Shown here: one piece after another, positions 47,006 through 55,952 of the stretch
How the letters are laid out: each line of letters begins with the position of its first letter
Numbering within the stretch: position 1 is the first letter of the stretch
Source of the DNA: Aneurinibacillus tyrosinisolvens
GTDB lineage: Bacteria > Bacillota > Bacilli > Aneurinibacillales > Aneurinibacillaceae
Assembly (NCBI RefSeq): GCF_001015055.1
Contig: NZ_BBWZ01000015.1
Location: 24,937 to 88,936, forward strand
Reading direction: 5' to 3'
DNA length: 64,000 nucleotides
Program-made: the position numbers and the translations under genes
Notes under the pieces: generated by a model
Databases searched by the model: none
What the model saw: the letters and a program-made list of their open reading frames with translations, nothing else
Told to the model about the DNA's origin: nothing

Positions 47006-47047
47006 AGTTAATCCTTTTTTAGAGGAAGAATAACTGGGTTTTTTGTT
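47006..47047. terminator. Terminator of the LysE-type gene
   Basis: AAAACCCAGTTA and TAACTGGGTTTT form a strong stem (about 46999-47044) with T-runs in both directions. Confidence 0.8.
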
Positions 47048-47056
47048 TATTACTAT

Positions 47057-47671
47057 TCAATGTTTTAAAACAAAAATAACTATTCCGGTGATGATCAAAT
47101 TAAGTGCTCCAATTCTATGTATCCATTTCTGGGACTGATTATTCAAAAATCGAACAACTTTATTTGCCATTACGGTATAAGTAAAGTCATTCAACAACCC
47201 TAAGCCAAGAAATGTTGCCCCTAAAAGTAAAATCTGGGGTAAAAATGCTTCATGTTTACTTACAAATTGAGGCATGAATGCCACATAAAACAAAAAGCTT
47301 TTGGGATTTAAAATAGTCACCCAGAATGCCTTTAATGCGGATTTACTTTTATTAGTTGATGGCTTTTTTTGGGTTGTTGCATTACTAGCAGACTCGTACC
47401 AAATGCGCACACCAAGGTAAATAAGATAGGCTGCTCCAACTAATTTCATAATACTGAAAAGGGTTGGAGAGGCCAGTAGTAAAACTCCTACACCAGCAAA
47501 TGACAATAGCATTGATGTTAAGTCACCCAAAAAAGTACCAGGAATCATTGAAAAAGCAGCACTTTTACCTTGACTAATACTTGTAGTGATCAATAAAGTT
47601 ACGACTGGACCTGGTGTTGCAATAATAAGCAAAGAGGCTAAAACAAATGAAATCCAAATCTCAAAGGTCAC
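47057..47671 (-). CDS. LysE/RhtB-family amino-acid exporter
   Basis: Six-helix membrane exporter of 204 residues. Typical family sequence: ATPGPVVTLLITTSISQGK near the start, LVGAAYLIYLGVRIWYES, and FWVTILNPKSFLFYVAFMPQF. The start is GTG 47671 behind GGAAGTGG. Substrate among amino acids and related compounds is not predictable. A second, broken LysE gene lies at 53 kb. Confidence 0.88.
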   Translation of the reverse strand: MTFEIWISFVLASLLIIATPGPVVTLLITTSISQGKSAAFSMIPGTFLGDLTSMLLSFAGVGVLLLASPTLFSIMKLVGAAYLIYLGVRIWYESASNATTQKKPSTNKSKSALKAFWVTILNPKSFLFYVAFMPQFVSKHEAFLPQILLLGATFLGLGLLNDFTYTVMANKVVRFLNNQSQKWIHRIGALNLIITGIVIFVLKH

Positions 47672-47695
47672 TTACTAAAACCCACTTCCTATAGA

Positions 47696-47971
47696 CTAGA
47701 TGTGTACTTTTTCATGAAGATTTATTCTACTTTTTTCAGACGGGACTCCAAATTCAATTTCATCAAGACCCATTATAATCTTTGGTAACCTTTCGTAACA
47801 AAAAACGGAAGGAATGCAAGGTGGTATGAGTTCAGATACAAGATCTTTTAGGGACTTTTGTGAATTAGAAGCCATAATAATATAAAAGTTACCACTATTC
47901 CATGTCATGACGGCATGCTTAAAAAGTATAGTAGAAATCAATAGAAGCCCTGAGTTTAAAGCGTTTGCCAT
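47696..47971 (-). CDS. Hypothetical protein, possibly a fragment
   Basis: A 91-residue frame with no ribosome-binding site before its ATG (47971). From the internal MTWNSGNFYIIMASNSQKSL on it has a coding look and faintly resembles the C-terminus of DUF4367-type proteins, suggesting a truncated remnant. Divergent from the lipoprotein gene. Confidence 0.3.
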   Translation of the reverse strand: MANALNSGLLLISTILFKHAVMTWNSGNFYIIMASNSQKSLKDLVSELIPPCIPSVFCYERLPKIIMGLDEIEFGVPSEKSRINLHEKVHI

Positions 47972-47992
47972 AACAAAGGAGGAGGTTAACCC

Positions 47993-49411
47993 GTGAAGAA
48001 ATGGATACTATGCCTCATGCTTGTTTTCAGTGTAGGATGCCAGGCTGGACAAAACACTCTGGGAAAGGGCAAGGTGGAAAGTCTACCCAATCAACCGGCC
48101 TCATTACTTATGGTGGAAGACGATAAAAGCCGTAATGGATTATTGTCCGGCACCCCCGTCGATCCCGTGACCATGAAACCTGTATCAGATAAACTCAAAT
48201 TGGATCTGGGCCATCATTACAATTATGCAGTGAGTCCGGATAGAAAGAAGATCGCCGCCTTTATTTGGCCGACTGGGAAGGAGAATGAAAAAGGCCGGCT
48301 TTCCTTCATCGATCGAACGACGTGGAAAGAGAGTGTCCAGCAGAAGATAGAGGTGGATGAGCGTACCGGCCCATTGATTTATCATCCGGACGGCTCCTCG
48401 CTTTTGTGGACGGTTCCAGCCGAGATAGACGCAACTCACGGAGTCCCATCGGTCTTTAGCCTTGTTCGTTATATGATTGAGGATAAGACGGAGGAAGAAG
48501 TTCTCCGCTTGCCGAAGCTCTTTACTCCCTATGAGACGCACGTGCTTCCTTCCGGCCTCCTGGCAATGTACGGACAAACAATCGATGAAAATAATCTGGC
48601 AAAGGATGCGCCGCAGCTTTTGTTTATTGATTTGGAAAAAAAGAAAGTCGTTCAAGCTATTCATATTAAAGGACTTGCTGATGGGCAAATCCAAAGAAAT
48701 GAATCGGGATCGGACGGAATGCCTAATATAACCGCAATGAAACCGGGGGTTGCCTGGGATTTGGCACGTAATAGGCTATATATCGTACATGCGGACCAAA
48801 ATAAAGTAACTGTAATCGATTTGCAAAAAAGGGCGATTATCCAGGAAAAGGCGTATAAACCATCGATTTCTTTAGCTCAGCGAATCCAACATTGGCTCAT
48901 TCCGCACGCAGAGGCGAAAATGGCATCCGGAACCGATATTCGGGCCGCAATCAGCCCGGATGGCCGCTCTCTTTTCATTACCGGAACAAAGAGGGAAGTG
49001 GAAACCCAAACGAACGGGGTTTCGGGATATCGTGAACTCCCTCTAGGGCTACAAGTGATGGATACGTCCAGCCTCCGGATCAAGCATCATGTCGACCTTC
49101 CGGTTAATGATTTCGGCTTATCACCGGGCTCCGGGAAACTGCTGCTGACCGGATATATCCTTGAGCCCAAGCAGCAAAAAAATAGCGGAATCTATATATT
49201 TAACTTCCAAACAATGAAAATGGAAGAACACTTGGAGGGAAAAACAGCCTTTTTCGTAGATGGATTTTCAGAAGATTTCCGATATGCGTATGTCAGTAAC
49301 TGGAGTGAGCACCCGGAGCAGTGTATAATTGATTTGAAAACGAACAAGATTGCGGATCGGAAGAAAGGAAATGGCCATTTCATTAGCCTGATGCCTCTCT
49401 ACAGGAAATGA
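47993..49411 (+). CDS. Lipoprotein with beta-propeller-like repeats
   Basis: Export signal MKKWILCLMLVFSVGC with lipobox SVGC (Cys16) predicts a membrane-anchored, extracellular protein. The 450-residue mature part has repeated strands of the propeller type (AVSPDRKKIAAFIWP, WDLARNRLYIVHADQNKVTV, AAISPDGRSLFITGTKREVE). No catalytic motif seen. GTG 47993 follows AAAGGAGGAGG. Probably first in a run with the next two genes. Confidence 0.75.
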   Translation: MKKWILCLMLVFSVGCQAGQNTLGKGKVESLPNQPASLLMVEDDKSRNGLLSGTPVDPVTMKPVSDKLKLDLGHHYNYAVSPDRKKIAAFIWPTGKENEKGRLSFIDRTTWKESVQQKIEVDERTGPLIYHPDGSSLLWTVPAEIDATHGVPSVFSLVRYMIEDKTEEEVLRLPKLFTPYETHVLPSGLLAMYGQTIDENNLAKDAPQLLFIDLEKKKVVQAIHIKGLADGQIQRNESGSDGMPNITAMKPGVAWDLARNRLYIVHADQNKVTVIDLQKRAIIQEKAYKPSISLAQRIQHWLIPHAEAKMASGTDIRAAISPDGRSLFITGTKREVETQTNGVSGYRELPLGLQVMDTSSLRIKHHVDLPVNDFGLSPGSGKLLLTGYILEPKQQKNSGIYIFNFQTMKMEEHLEGKTAFFVDGFSEDFRYAYVSNWSEHPEQCIIDLKTNKIADRKKGNGHFISLMPLYRK

Positions 49412-49450
49412 GGGAATGAATGATTGATAAGTTAGCAGGAGGAATTTTGT

Positions 49451-50191
49451 TTGAGAAGGTTTAGAGATGTGTTTTATATTAATGCCTTTCCGGAGAACAA
49501 CGAAATTGTGTATTACGGAATGGAGTTAAGGGAATTTGTCAAATACGCTCCAGTAGAATTGAATAAGTTGCTGCTGCTGGAAGCAGAGTACTTCAGCCCG
49601 GGTTTCCGTTCCCGTACACAGTTTGAAGTCGTTGATAAAGAAGAAATGGAAGATTTCTTAAAAGAGGATGTATATAGTTACGGAAACTTCAGTTGGGTTG
49701 ACTTTAATCAAAAAGAAAACATTGAGAAGCTTGAATCTCCAGAAATAGCGGGATTGCTGTATCTTGGGCATATGTTCGAGCCTATCGAAAGCCCATTTTT
49801 TGAAAAAATTGAGAATCGATATGCTTATCTGGCCCATGATGATGGATGGTTTTGCAGAGTCTACTGTAAATATTACAGTGACTTTCAAGAAATCATCGCG
49901 AATAAAGTAACTGGCATGGTCTCAACGTCAAAGAGAAGGAAGATATACCCGTTTCCTGAAGAGGTGAAGAAACAGTTACTTTCGCTTGCTGTTAATGGTT
50001 TGCTCATTGATTTTAGCAATATTTTAAAAGCTGATAAATCAATCGAGATCCCTATCTATACGATTGGTAAGTTTCTTGATATGGATGCAATGTATAATGA
50101 TTTAAGACGGCATATCGGCCGTTCCAGGTATACTGCCCGGTTGGTTCACAAAAATAAAAAGTGGTCAATTGATTATGTAATGGAAAAGTAA
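49451..50191 (+). CDS. Hypothetical protein (246 aa)
   Basis: Soluble, acidic/aromatic protein starting LRRFRDVFYINAFPENNEIV. No domain recognised; no signal peptide or membrane helix. TTG 49451 has AGGAGG 10 bases upstream. It lies between the lipoprotein and DUF817 genes with short gaps, suggesting co-transcription. Confidence 0.65.
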   Translation: MRRFRDVFYINAFPENNEIVYYGMELREFVKYAPVELNKLLLLEAEYFSPGFRSRTQFEVVDKEEMEDFLKEDVYSYGNFSWVDFNQKENIEKLESPEIAGLLYLGHMFEPIESPFFEKIENRYAYLAHDDGWFCRVYCKYYSDFQEIIANKVTGMVSTSKRRKIYPFPEEVKKQLLSLAVNGLLIDFSNILKADKSIEIPIYTIGKFLDMDAMYNDLRRHIGRSRYTARLVHKNKKWSIDYVMEK

Positions 50192-50241
50192 AGTGAGTTG
50201 AAAAGGCTGCCGGTGCAGATAAATCAAAGAGGAGTTGCATT

Positions 50242-51057
50242 GTGTATTTAAGACAGTTGCTTTATTTCGGCTACCAGCAAGCTATGTCTTGCATCTTTCC
50301 CGTTGCTATTTTTTTAACGCTTGCCCTTTCCAAACTAATCACCCTTCCTATCTTGCACCGATACGATCTCATTTTGCTTATCTGCCTGTTCATTCAGTAC
50401 CTAATGTACCGTTCCGGCCTTGAAACAAAAGATGAATTAAAGGTCATTGCTGTTTTTCATCTTATTGGCTTAGGTCTGGAAATCTATAAGGTCAATATTG
50501 GTTCCTGGTCATATCCTGAGCAAGCGTGGACTAAGATATTTGGTGTTCCGTTGTACAGCGGTTTTATGTACGCCAGCGTAGCCAGTTACATGTGCCAGGC
50601 ATGGCGTAGATTGCATCTGCAGCTGCATGGATGGCCAGCGGCTATGTGGACAGTTTCATTGAGCGCCCTGATTTATCTTAACTTCTTTACGAACCATTAC
50701 ATCTACGACATGCGCTGGATTTTGATGGCGCTGCTGGTTGTTCTGTTTTTTCGTACATACGTACACTATTCGCTGGAAGGGTCAACGTACAAAATGCCGC
50801 TTGTGCTGTCGTTTGTTCTTATCGGCTTTTTTATCTGGATCGCGGAAAATATTGCGACGTTCTTCGGCGCCTGGCAGTACCCCAATCAGCGGGAGGCCTG
50901 GACAGTGGTCCATGTCAGCAAAATTAGTTCGTGGTTTCTGCTTGTCGTTATCAGCTTTATAATTGTTGCACAGTTGAAGCATGTAAAGAATGGATTAAAT
51001 AGGGCAAAGGAAAGGGACATTCTTTCTGTACAAGAATCCAAAGAAGAGGAAATGTAA
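50242..51057 (+). CDS. DUF817 family membrane protein
   Basis: 271 residues with seven or eight hydrophobic helices. Diagnostic for DUF817 are LGLEIYKVNIGSWSYPEQAW and GVPLYSGFMYASVASYMCQA, and the late WIAENIATFFGAWQYPNQ. The function of the family is unknown. GTG 50242 is preceded by AGAGGAG. Confidence 0.82.
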   Translation: MYLRQLLYFGYQQAMSCIFPVAIFLTLALSKLITLPILHRYDLILLICLFIQYLMYRSGLETKDELKVIAVFHLIGLGLEIYKVNIGSWSYPEQAWTKIFGVPLYSGFMYASVASYMCQAWRRLHLQLHGWPAAMWTVSLSALIYLNFFTNHYIYDMRWILMALLVVLFFRTYVHYSLEGSTYKMPLVLSFVLIGFFIWIAENIATFFGAWQYPNQREAWTVVHVSKISSWFLLVVISFIIVAQLKHVKNGLNRAKERDILSVQESKEEEM

Positions 51058-51062
51058 TCGAT

Positions 51063-51422
51063 TTAACTTATATTTTGCTGTGATTGCCCATACGATTTCT
51101 TTACTAGTGACGGAAGTGTTAATAAGAAAAAGCCTCCTATGAACAATACAGATAAGCCTATTACGTAAAACAGGGTTTCTATTTTAACTGCTGAAGGAAA
51201 AACCATGGCGATTAGGCTTAGTGCCAGCGATTGTGAAAGCATGGATAAGGGGTCCAGCCACCCCTGAACCCGCCCCATCATATTAGGGCTCACGTAGGTG
51301 CAAGCTTGTATTTCATCATAAATATTGGCATGACTGTAAGCCCGCCATTGACAATCCCTAACATAAAAGCGAATGGCCCGCGGAGATATTTTCAGCTTGT
51401 TTGGGATTTCCTTAATCTTCAT
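51063..51422 (-). pseudogene. Chimera of a MerR regulator start and an MFS transporter end
   Basis: From ATG 51422 (after GGGGAGGAG) the frame begins as a MerR helix-turn-helix (MKIKEIPNKLKISPRAIRFY). It then changes abruptly. From about 51363 another frame encodes MFS sequence (GIVNGGLTVMPIFMMKYKLA), and after one more shift the original frame carries the MFS C-terminus (VSPNMMGRVQGWLDPLSMLS and three helices). A deletion joined two genes and a frameshift followed. A 119-residue hybrid might be translated but is unlikely to work. Confidence 0.7.
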
Positions 51423-51623
51423 CAACTCTCCTCCCCTTTCCCTTATTCTAAACATTAACGTAACGTAAAAGTAAAGGGAAACGGAAGCAGCCGGCGAAGT
51501 TTCTTCGGCTGCTATTTCACTTCTTTTGGCAGGTTTTTTACTCCGTATTCCGAATTATATTGAGGTAAGGAGGCATTCTTTCGTATGTAAAAATCCACAC
51601 TGTGCTTTCACAAGGGAGGGCTA

Positions 51624-52763
51624 ATGATTCATCCATACGATTCTTATCGTTCGTTATTTCCTACATTGTCCACTCATGTACATCTGGCTAGCTGTTCTCA
51701 GGGGGCATTGGCCCGCCCTGTTTCCAAAGCGATTGAGGAATATCATGCGGGTCTGCTTTTGTCAGGCAGTAATTGGAACGAAGCGATGAAAAAACTAGAG
51801 GAGACGAGGGAGAAATTTGCTGAACTCATTGGGGCGGAACCGGATGAGATTGCTGTAGTATCCTCTGTTTCTCATGCCATTTCTGCTATAGCGGCTTCCC
51901 TTCCTTACCAAAAAGGGGAAAATAAAATCGTGTTCACAGATATAGATTTCCCTACTGTCGGCCATATATGGCTTGCACAGGAAACGATGAAAGACAACAT
52001 TACCCTGATTCGATCTTCCAGTGGAGTGGTACACCTGGAGCAATATGAAAAAGAAGTAACACATGATACAATTCTTACATGTATACCCCACGTATATTAT
52101 TACAATGGATTTAAGCAAAACCTTAAAGCGATTGCGGACATTGTGCATAGAAAAGGTTCTCTTTTGTTTGTGGATGCTTACCAATCGGCAGGGCATATTC
52201 CGATTGATGTAAAAGAAATGGAAATTGATATACTGGCAGCCGGAACGCGCAAATATATGCTGGGAATCCCGGGCATAGCGTTTTTGTATATAAAAAAGGA
52301 GCTTGCCGAGCAATTAAAACCGAGAGTGACTGGCTGGCTTGGACAGGAAAAAGCATCAACGTTTGATATTTATCACCCTGTTTTTGCAGCGGGGGCTCGC
52401 CGGTTTGAAACGGGTACGCCTTCCTTTATAAGCGTTTATGCGGCGTATGAGGCATTAAAGCTGCTGCTTGGAGTTGGGATACATAACATTGAGTCGTATT
52501 TGCAAGAGTTAACCCAATTCACCTTGCATTATGGACAGGAAAAAGGGCTGCACATTATCGGTCCACAATCTTTTGAATCCAGAACAAGTCTGGTGTCTTT
52601 TTATGTGGAACAGGCATCGGAAATTGAGGGATTGTTGAAAGAAAAAAACATCGCAGTTTCTGCAAGGCAGGATGTAATAAGAATGGCCCCTCATTTCTAT
52701 AACACAAAGGACGAGCTAAAGCATGCAATCGATGAACTTTCCAGTTTAATGAATGGCCGGTAA
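51624..52763 (+). CDS. Class V aminotransferase-fold PLP enzyme
   Basis: 379-residue PLP protein of the cysteine-desulfurase/isopenicillin-N-epimerase-like group. The cofactor lysine is about K210 in AAGTRKYMLGIPGIAFLY; the upstream aspartate/histidine region is FVDAYQSAGHIPIDVKEMEI. No desulfurase active-site cysteine loop is evident, so another lyase or transaminase is more likely. GGGAGG precedes the ATG. Confidence 0.82.
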   Translation: MIHPYDSYRSLFPTLSTHVHLASCSQGALARPVSKAIEEYHAGLLLSGSNWNEAMKKLEETREKFAELIGAEPDEIAVVSSVSHAISAIAASLPYQKGENKIVFTDIDFPTVGHIWLAQETMKDNITLIRSSSGVVHLEQYEKEVTHDTILTCIPHVYYYNGFKQNLKAIADIVHRKGSLLFVDAYQSAGHIPIDVKEMEIDILAAGTRKYMLGIPGIAFLYIKKELAEQLKPRVTGWLGQEKASTFDIYHPVFAAGARRFETGTPSFISVYAAYEALKLLLGVGIHNIESYLQELTQFTLHYGQEKGLHIIGPQSFESRTSLVSFYVEQASEIEGLLKEKNIAVSARQDVIRMAPHFYNTKDELKHAIDELSSLMNGR

Positions 52764-52805
52764 CGTTATATTTGCATACTTGACTAATAGGAGGAACAGG
52801 GAATT

Positions 52806-53005
52806 ATGTATATACCATCATCATTTGAAGTAACCGATAAAGAAGCTCTTTTCGATTTTATTGAGCACAATAGCTTTGCTGTTCTGTTTTCTCAGAAAGA
52901 TAATCTGCCTTTTGCTACTCATTTGCCTTTTATTGTTGATAGAGAGAACCAAATTTTATACAGTCATATGGCGCGCGTGAATCCACACTGGCAGGACATA
53001 GACTG
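52806..53005 (+). pseudogene. Truncated PaiB-like FMN-binding regulator
   Basis: The first 65 residues (MYIPSSFEVTDKEALFDFIE to MARVNPHWQDI) are those of PaiB/FMN-binding negative regulators, normally about 200 residues. Similarity ends abruptly near 53000, where the 3' part of a lysE relic begins on the other strand; the frame runs on to a stop at 53042. A good AGGAGG is retained. Confidence 0.75.
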
Positions 53006-53310
53006 GCCCGGAACGATAAACTGCGGAATAAAGGTGAAATAGAAAATAACGGCTTTAGGGTTAAGCAAATTGGATAAAATCCCTTGTAAAAAACACGAGT
53101 TTTCCCGCTGAGTTGCGGTGTAAGGAATAGCGGTCTTATCAAGAATGATTGTCTCAACCGTTAGATGATCCTTCTTTGAAAAAAGGGTCGATATCCCCAT
53201 GTAGAGAAGATAAATAGCTCCAGCGTATTCTTTGTTGCCAATACGGTATCAGCTCCAGGTGCAATAACAAGGGCAATCGTTGTTAGAAAGAACAAATAAA
53301 AGTGCTCCAT
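52985..53310 (-). pseudogene. LysE-family exporter with internal deletion and lost end
   Basis: From ATG 53310 (after AAGGAGG) the LysE start MEHFYLFFLTTIALVIAPGA is clear to ATKNTL. The sequence then jumps to a later helix (AGAIYLLYMGISTLFSKK, in another frame) and NLLNPKAVIFYFTFIPQF, and stops at the junction with the paiB fragment. Roughly 40 internal residues and the C-terminus are missing. Divergent from the GntR gene that may have regulated it. Confidence 0.75.
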
Positions 53311-53473
53311 ACAAAACCTCCTTATTGGCATCGAAATACCCAATATATTACATATCGATCATAACAAAAATAAAACCTATATGCAATATATCGCATGCAA
53401 GTTGTGTCTGATATATCAATGAGATATACTACAATAGATTATATTTCGTTACCGAAGCAAGAGAGGGAATCGA

Positions 53474-54142
53474 ATGCCAATACCTAAAAAATTTTCGACA
53501 CCTGCTCGCTTATCTGCCAAAGAGCGTGCATTTTCTCAAATACAAGAATGGATTATTGATGGTACTCTTCAGTCTGAAGAAAAGCTCAATGATGCTGAAC
53601 TGGCCCAGGCACTGGGAGTGAGCCGGACTCCTATTCGGGAAGCCTTGCAATTGCTTAGTGTCCAAGGCTTTGTCGAGATGCACCCGGGCGTGGCTACTCA
53701 GGTTACGCCGGTCAATAAAGAAGATGTATCAAAAATCTTACCGCCCTTAGCCGTGTTACAAGCCTTAGCTGCAGAACTCGCCACGCCGGCTATTAGTCAA
53801 CAAACGATTGATTCGCAGCGTAATATCAATACCGAATTTTCGCAAGCCGTTGAAAGGGGCGATTTTTATTCCGCGTTAAAGCTGGATGAACAATTCCATA
53901 ATGCTATTGTTGAGGTTGCCCAAAATCCGTATATTGCAAGTACGATATCGACACTCCAGGCACACGTTCGCCGGCTTTTCTTCCACAAATCTATTATCCT
54001 TACAACGGACTCCATCGAAGAACATGAAGGAATCCTGAAGGCTTTTGAATGTCAAGATAAAGAGACCGCTGCGAGTATCGCACGAACCAATTGGCTTCGT
54101 CCTATTGATGTGTTCTATTCCAGACTGCAGGAACAGCAGTGA
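53474..54142 (+). CDS. GntR-family regulator (FCD effector domain)
   Basis: 222 residues: GntR winged helix (about 12-80, SEEKLNDAELAQALGVSRTPIREALQLL) and an all-helical FCD domain with metal/ligand residues in LDEQFHNAIVEVAQNPYI and HEGILKAFECQD. The ATG at 53474 follows GAGAGGG. It is intact although its divergent neighbour (lysE) is ruined and the downstream cupin is truncated. Confidence 0.88.
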   Translation: MPIPKKFSTPARLSAKERAFSQIQEWIIDGTLQSEEKLNDAELAQALGVSRTPIREALQLLSVQGFVEMHPGVATQVTPVNKEDVSKILPPLAVLQALAAELATPAISQQTIDSQRNINTEFSQAVERGDFYSALKLDEQFHNAIVEVAQNPYIASTISTLQAHVRRLFFHKSIILTTDSIEEHEGILKAFECQDKETAASIARTNWLRPIDVFYSRLQEQQ

Positions 54143-54177
54143 TAAATTAATTCCGTTATTTAAAGGGGGAGTGAAAA

Positions 54178-54381
54178 ATGAGTGCGCAGAGCCGGCTAGA
54201 AGTAATCAATCTTCATCACCTCGGCCAGGAAATTCGTGAAACGTATAGAAATTTTGTCGTAAGCCACGTAAATGACAGCTGTCTGCGTTTTGCAGTTTTT
54301 ACCGGAGAGTATGAATGGCATTATCATCCCGATTCGGATGAATTATTCATCGTGCTCGAAGGTGAATTGTTTATTGATTAG
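54178..54381 (+). pseudogene. Truncated cupin-domain protein
   Basis: The 67-residue frame has the first cupin motif (FTGEYEWHYHPDSDELFIVL EGEL) but ends right after it; the second motif needed for the barrel and metal site is absent. A good GGGGGAG precedes the ATG. It probably formed an operon with the GntR gene. Confidence 0.65.
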
Positions 54382-54430
54382 TTTTAGCCTGCTTTTTTGG
54401 TTAATCAACACTTGTGTTATTATTTATCTT

Positions 54431-54583
54431 TTAGCCTTTACTTGTTTCAATATCCCTTAACTCATAACCGCAATCAGGGCAGTTGTAGATTACATTTTGA
54501 TTGGATTGTGCAGTTAATACGAAGTGGATTTCTTTTCGTGAATTGCAATTTGGACACGTGACGACAGGCAGGTTTAAGTTCAT
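54431..54583 (-). CDS. Small zinc-ribbon protein (50 aa)
   Basis: Two CxxC pairs, CPNCNSRKE and YNCPDCGYELRD, form a zinc ribbon in a 50-residue protein. ATG 54583 is preceded by GGAGAG 6 bases upstream; a GTG further up (54613) is less likely. Role unknown. Confidence 0.6.
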   Translation of the reverse strand: MNLNLPVVTCPNCNSRKEIHFVLTAQSNQNVIYNCPDCGYELRDIETSKG

Positions 54584-54721
54584 ATACATCTCTCCATTCA
54601 GCAGTAGTTTCACCTTATTTTTTCAATATAGGAAGGATTTTATGAGCACGTTTAAAATAACCCGGTTATGGTGCGACAAGAAGGTTGCTTTTTTGTATAC
54701 ACAAATTTAAAGGGGATTAAA

Positions 54722-54799
54722 ATGATACAATTTTCTTCTAATCTTTTTCATGGTGAATTAGTAAAACTTTCTGCTGTTTATCGGGATGGGAAGGCTTAA
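54722..54799 (+). pseudogene. Stub of a GNAT acetyltransferase
   Basis: ATG after AAAGGGGA encodes about 25 residues (IQFSSNLFHGELVKLSAVYR) that look like the first strand of GNAT acetyltransferases, then stops. No continuation is seen. Confidence 0.35.
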
Positions 54800-54952
54800 C
54801 TCAAGTAAAATAAGCTGCTGTACTTTGCTCGTGCCTATTCCAATTTAAGAATATATCGTTGTTTTTCAAGTGAAGAGCATTGCTGATTATGTCAGTAATG
54901 CTCTTTTGATTCCGCTGCCGAGCAGGTATTTTTTTAAAATAGGAGATTATAA

Positions 54953-55341
54953 TGTGAAGAGCTTCCCGAAAAGGTGGTTATACATATCACTGGGTGTATC
55001 CCAATTGATATTTTTATCACTTCCAACAGCCTATCCTAATTCCGTATCGCATATTCAGCTTATTTATTATCCTGTATAGTGTTTCTTTACTTATACTGTT
55101 GTTTTTTCGCCCCTCAAATCAAACGTATAACCGATATAACCTACTTCCGTTCCAGACAATTTCCTACTATTTTGTAGGCAAGGCAGATCTTTCTATAGCT
55201 GTATACAATTTGGCGGGAAATATTGGTCTGTTCATCCCACCGTGGTACATTGGATATTGATGATTTTATTTTTAATTTGGCAGGTATTTACCTGGGTATA
55301 TGGGTATTCGGTAGAATCAAGAAGATGATCAAAATAGAGTA
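54953..55341 (+). pseudogene. VanZ-like membrane protein with frameshifts and internal deletion
   Basis: Successive frames give an N-terminal membrane segment (RWLYISLGVSQLIFLSLPTA), then the VanZ core LLPFQTISYYFVGKADLSIA and NLAGNIGLFIP. After a jump the last segment follows (DIDDFIFNLAGIYLGIWVFG) to a stop at 55341. The segment between GLFIP and DIDD, normally two helices, is missing. Confidence 0.6.
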
Positions 55342-55376
55342 GCGCTTTATAAATGCTTATGAAAGGAGGGGATGAA

Positions 55377-55832
55377 GTGCCTGTTATTAAGCATCAACAA
55401 TTTATTAAGGCGCCTGTTACAGTATGTTTTGACCTTGCGAGGAATGTGGATATTCATACACAAACAACCTCTAAAACAAAAGAAAGAGCTGTCGGTGGCG
55501 TTACAGAAAGGTTATTAGAGGAAGGAGACATGGTTACCTGGGAAGCTGTTCACTTCGGTATCAAACAAAAGCTAACAGCCAGGGTAATAACAATGGAGAA
55601 ACCTTATAAATTTGTAGACATTATGCTGAAGGGAGCCTTCCATTCTTTCATTCATACACACCAGTTCGTGGAAGAAGGGAATGGGACAATCATGGTGGAT
55701 ATATTTCAGTATAAGTCCCCATTAGGTTTAGCTGGAGTTATCGCCGATAAATTGTTTTTGCAAAAGTAAATGAGAGACTTTATTGCTTCCCGTGCAGCGG
55801 AATTGAAAAAGATTGCTGAGAATATGGGTTAA
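55377..55832 (+). pseudogene. SRPBCC-family protein with in-frame stop codon
   Basis: GTG 55377 after GGAGGGG starts a START/SRPBCC-like protein (QFIKAPVTVCFDLARNVDIH; GAFHSFIHTHQFVEEGNGT). A TAA at 55767 interrupts it at LFLQK. The same frame continues without shift for 20 codons (MRDFIASRAAELKKIAENMG) to the normal end, where the family usually has a tyrosine at the stop position. A single nonsense change explains it; the shortened protein lacks its last helix. Confidence 0.7.
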
Positions 55833-55952
55833 TCTTACCAAGTTAACCCTTTCCGGCTGGCTTTCGCAACATTTCGAAGGAGTCCAGCGTCTAGAAAGAG
55901 AGGTACGGTAAAGCATCTATACCGACAATTCTAATACACAGAGGGATGACAA

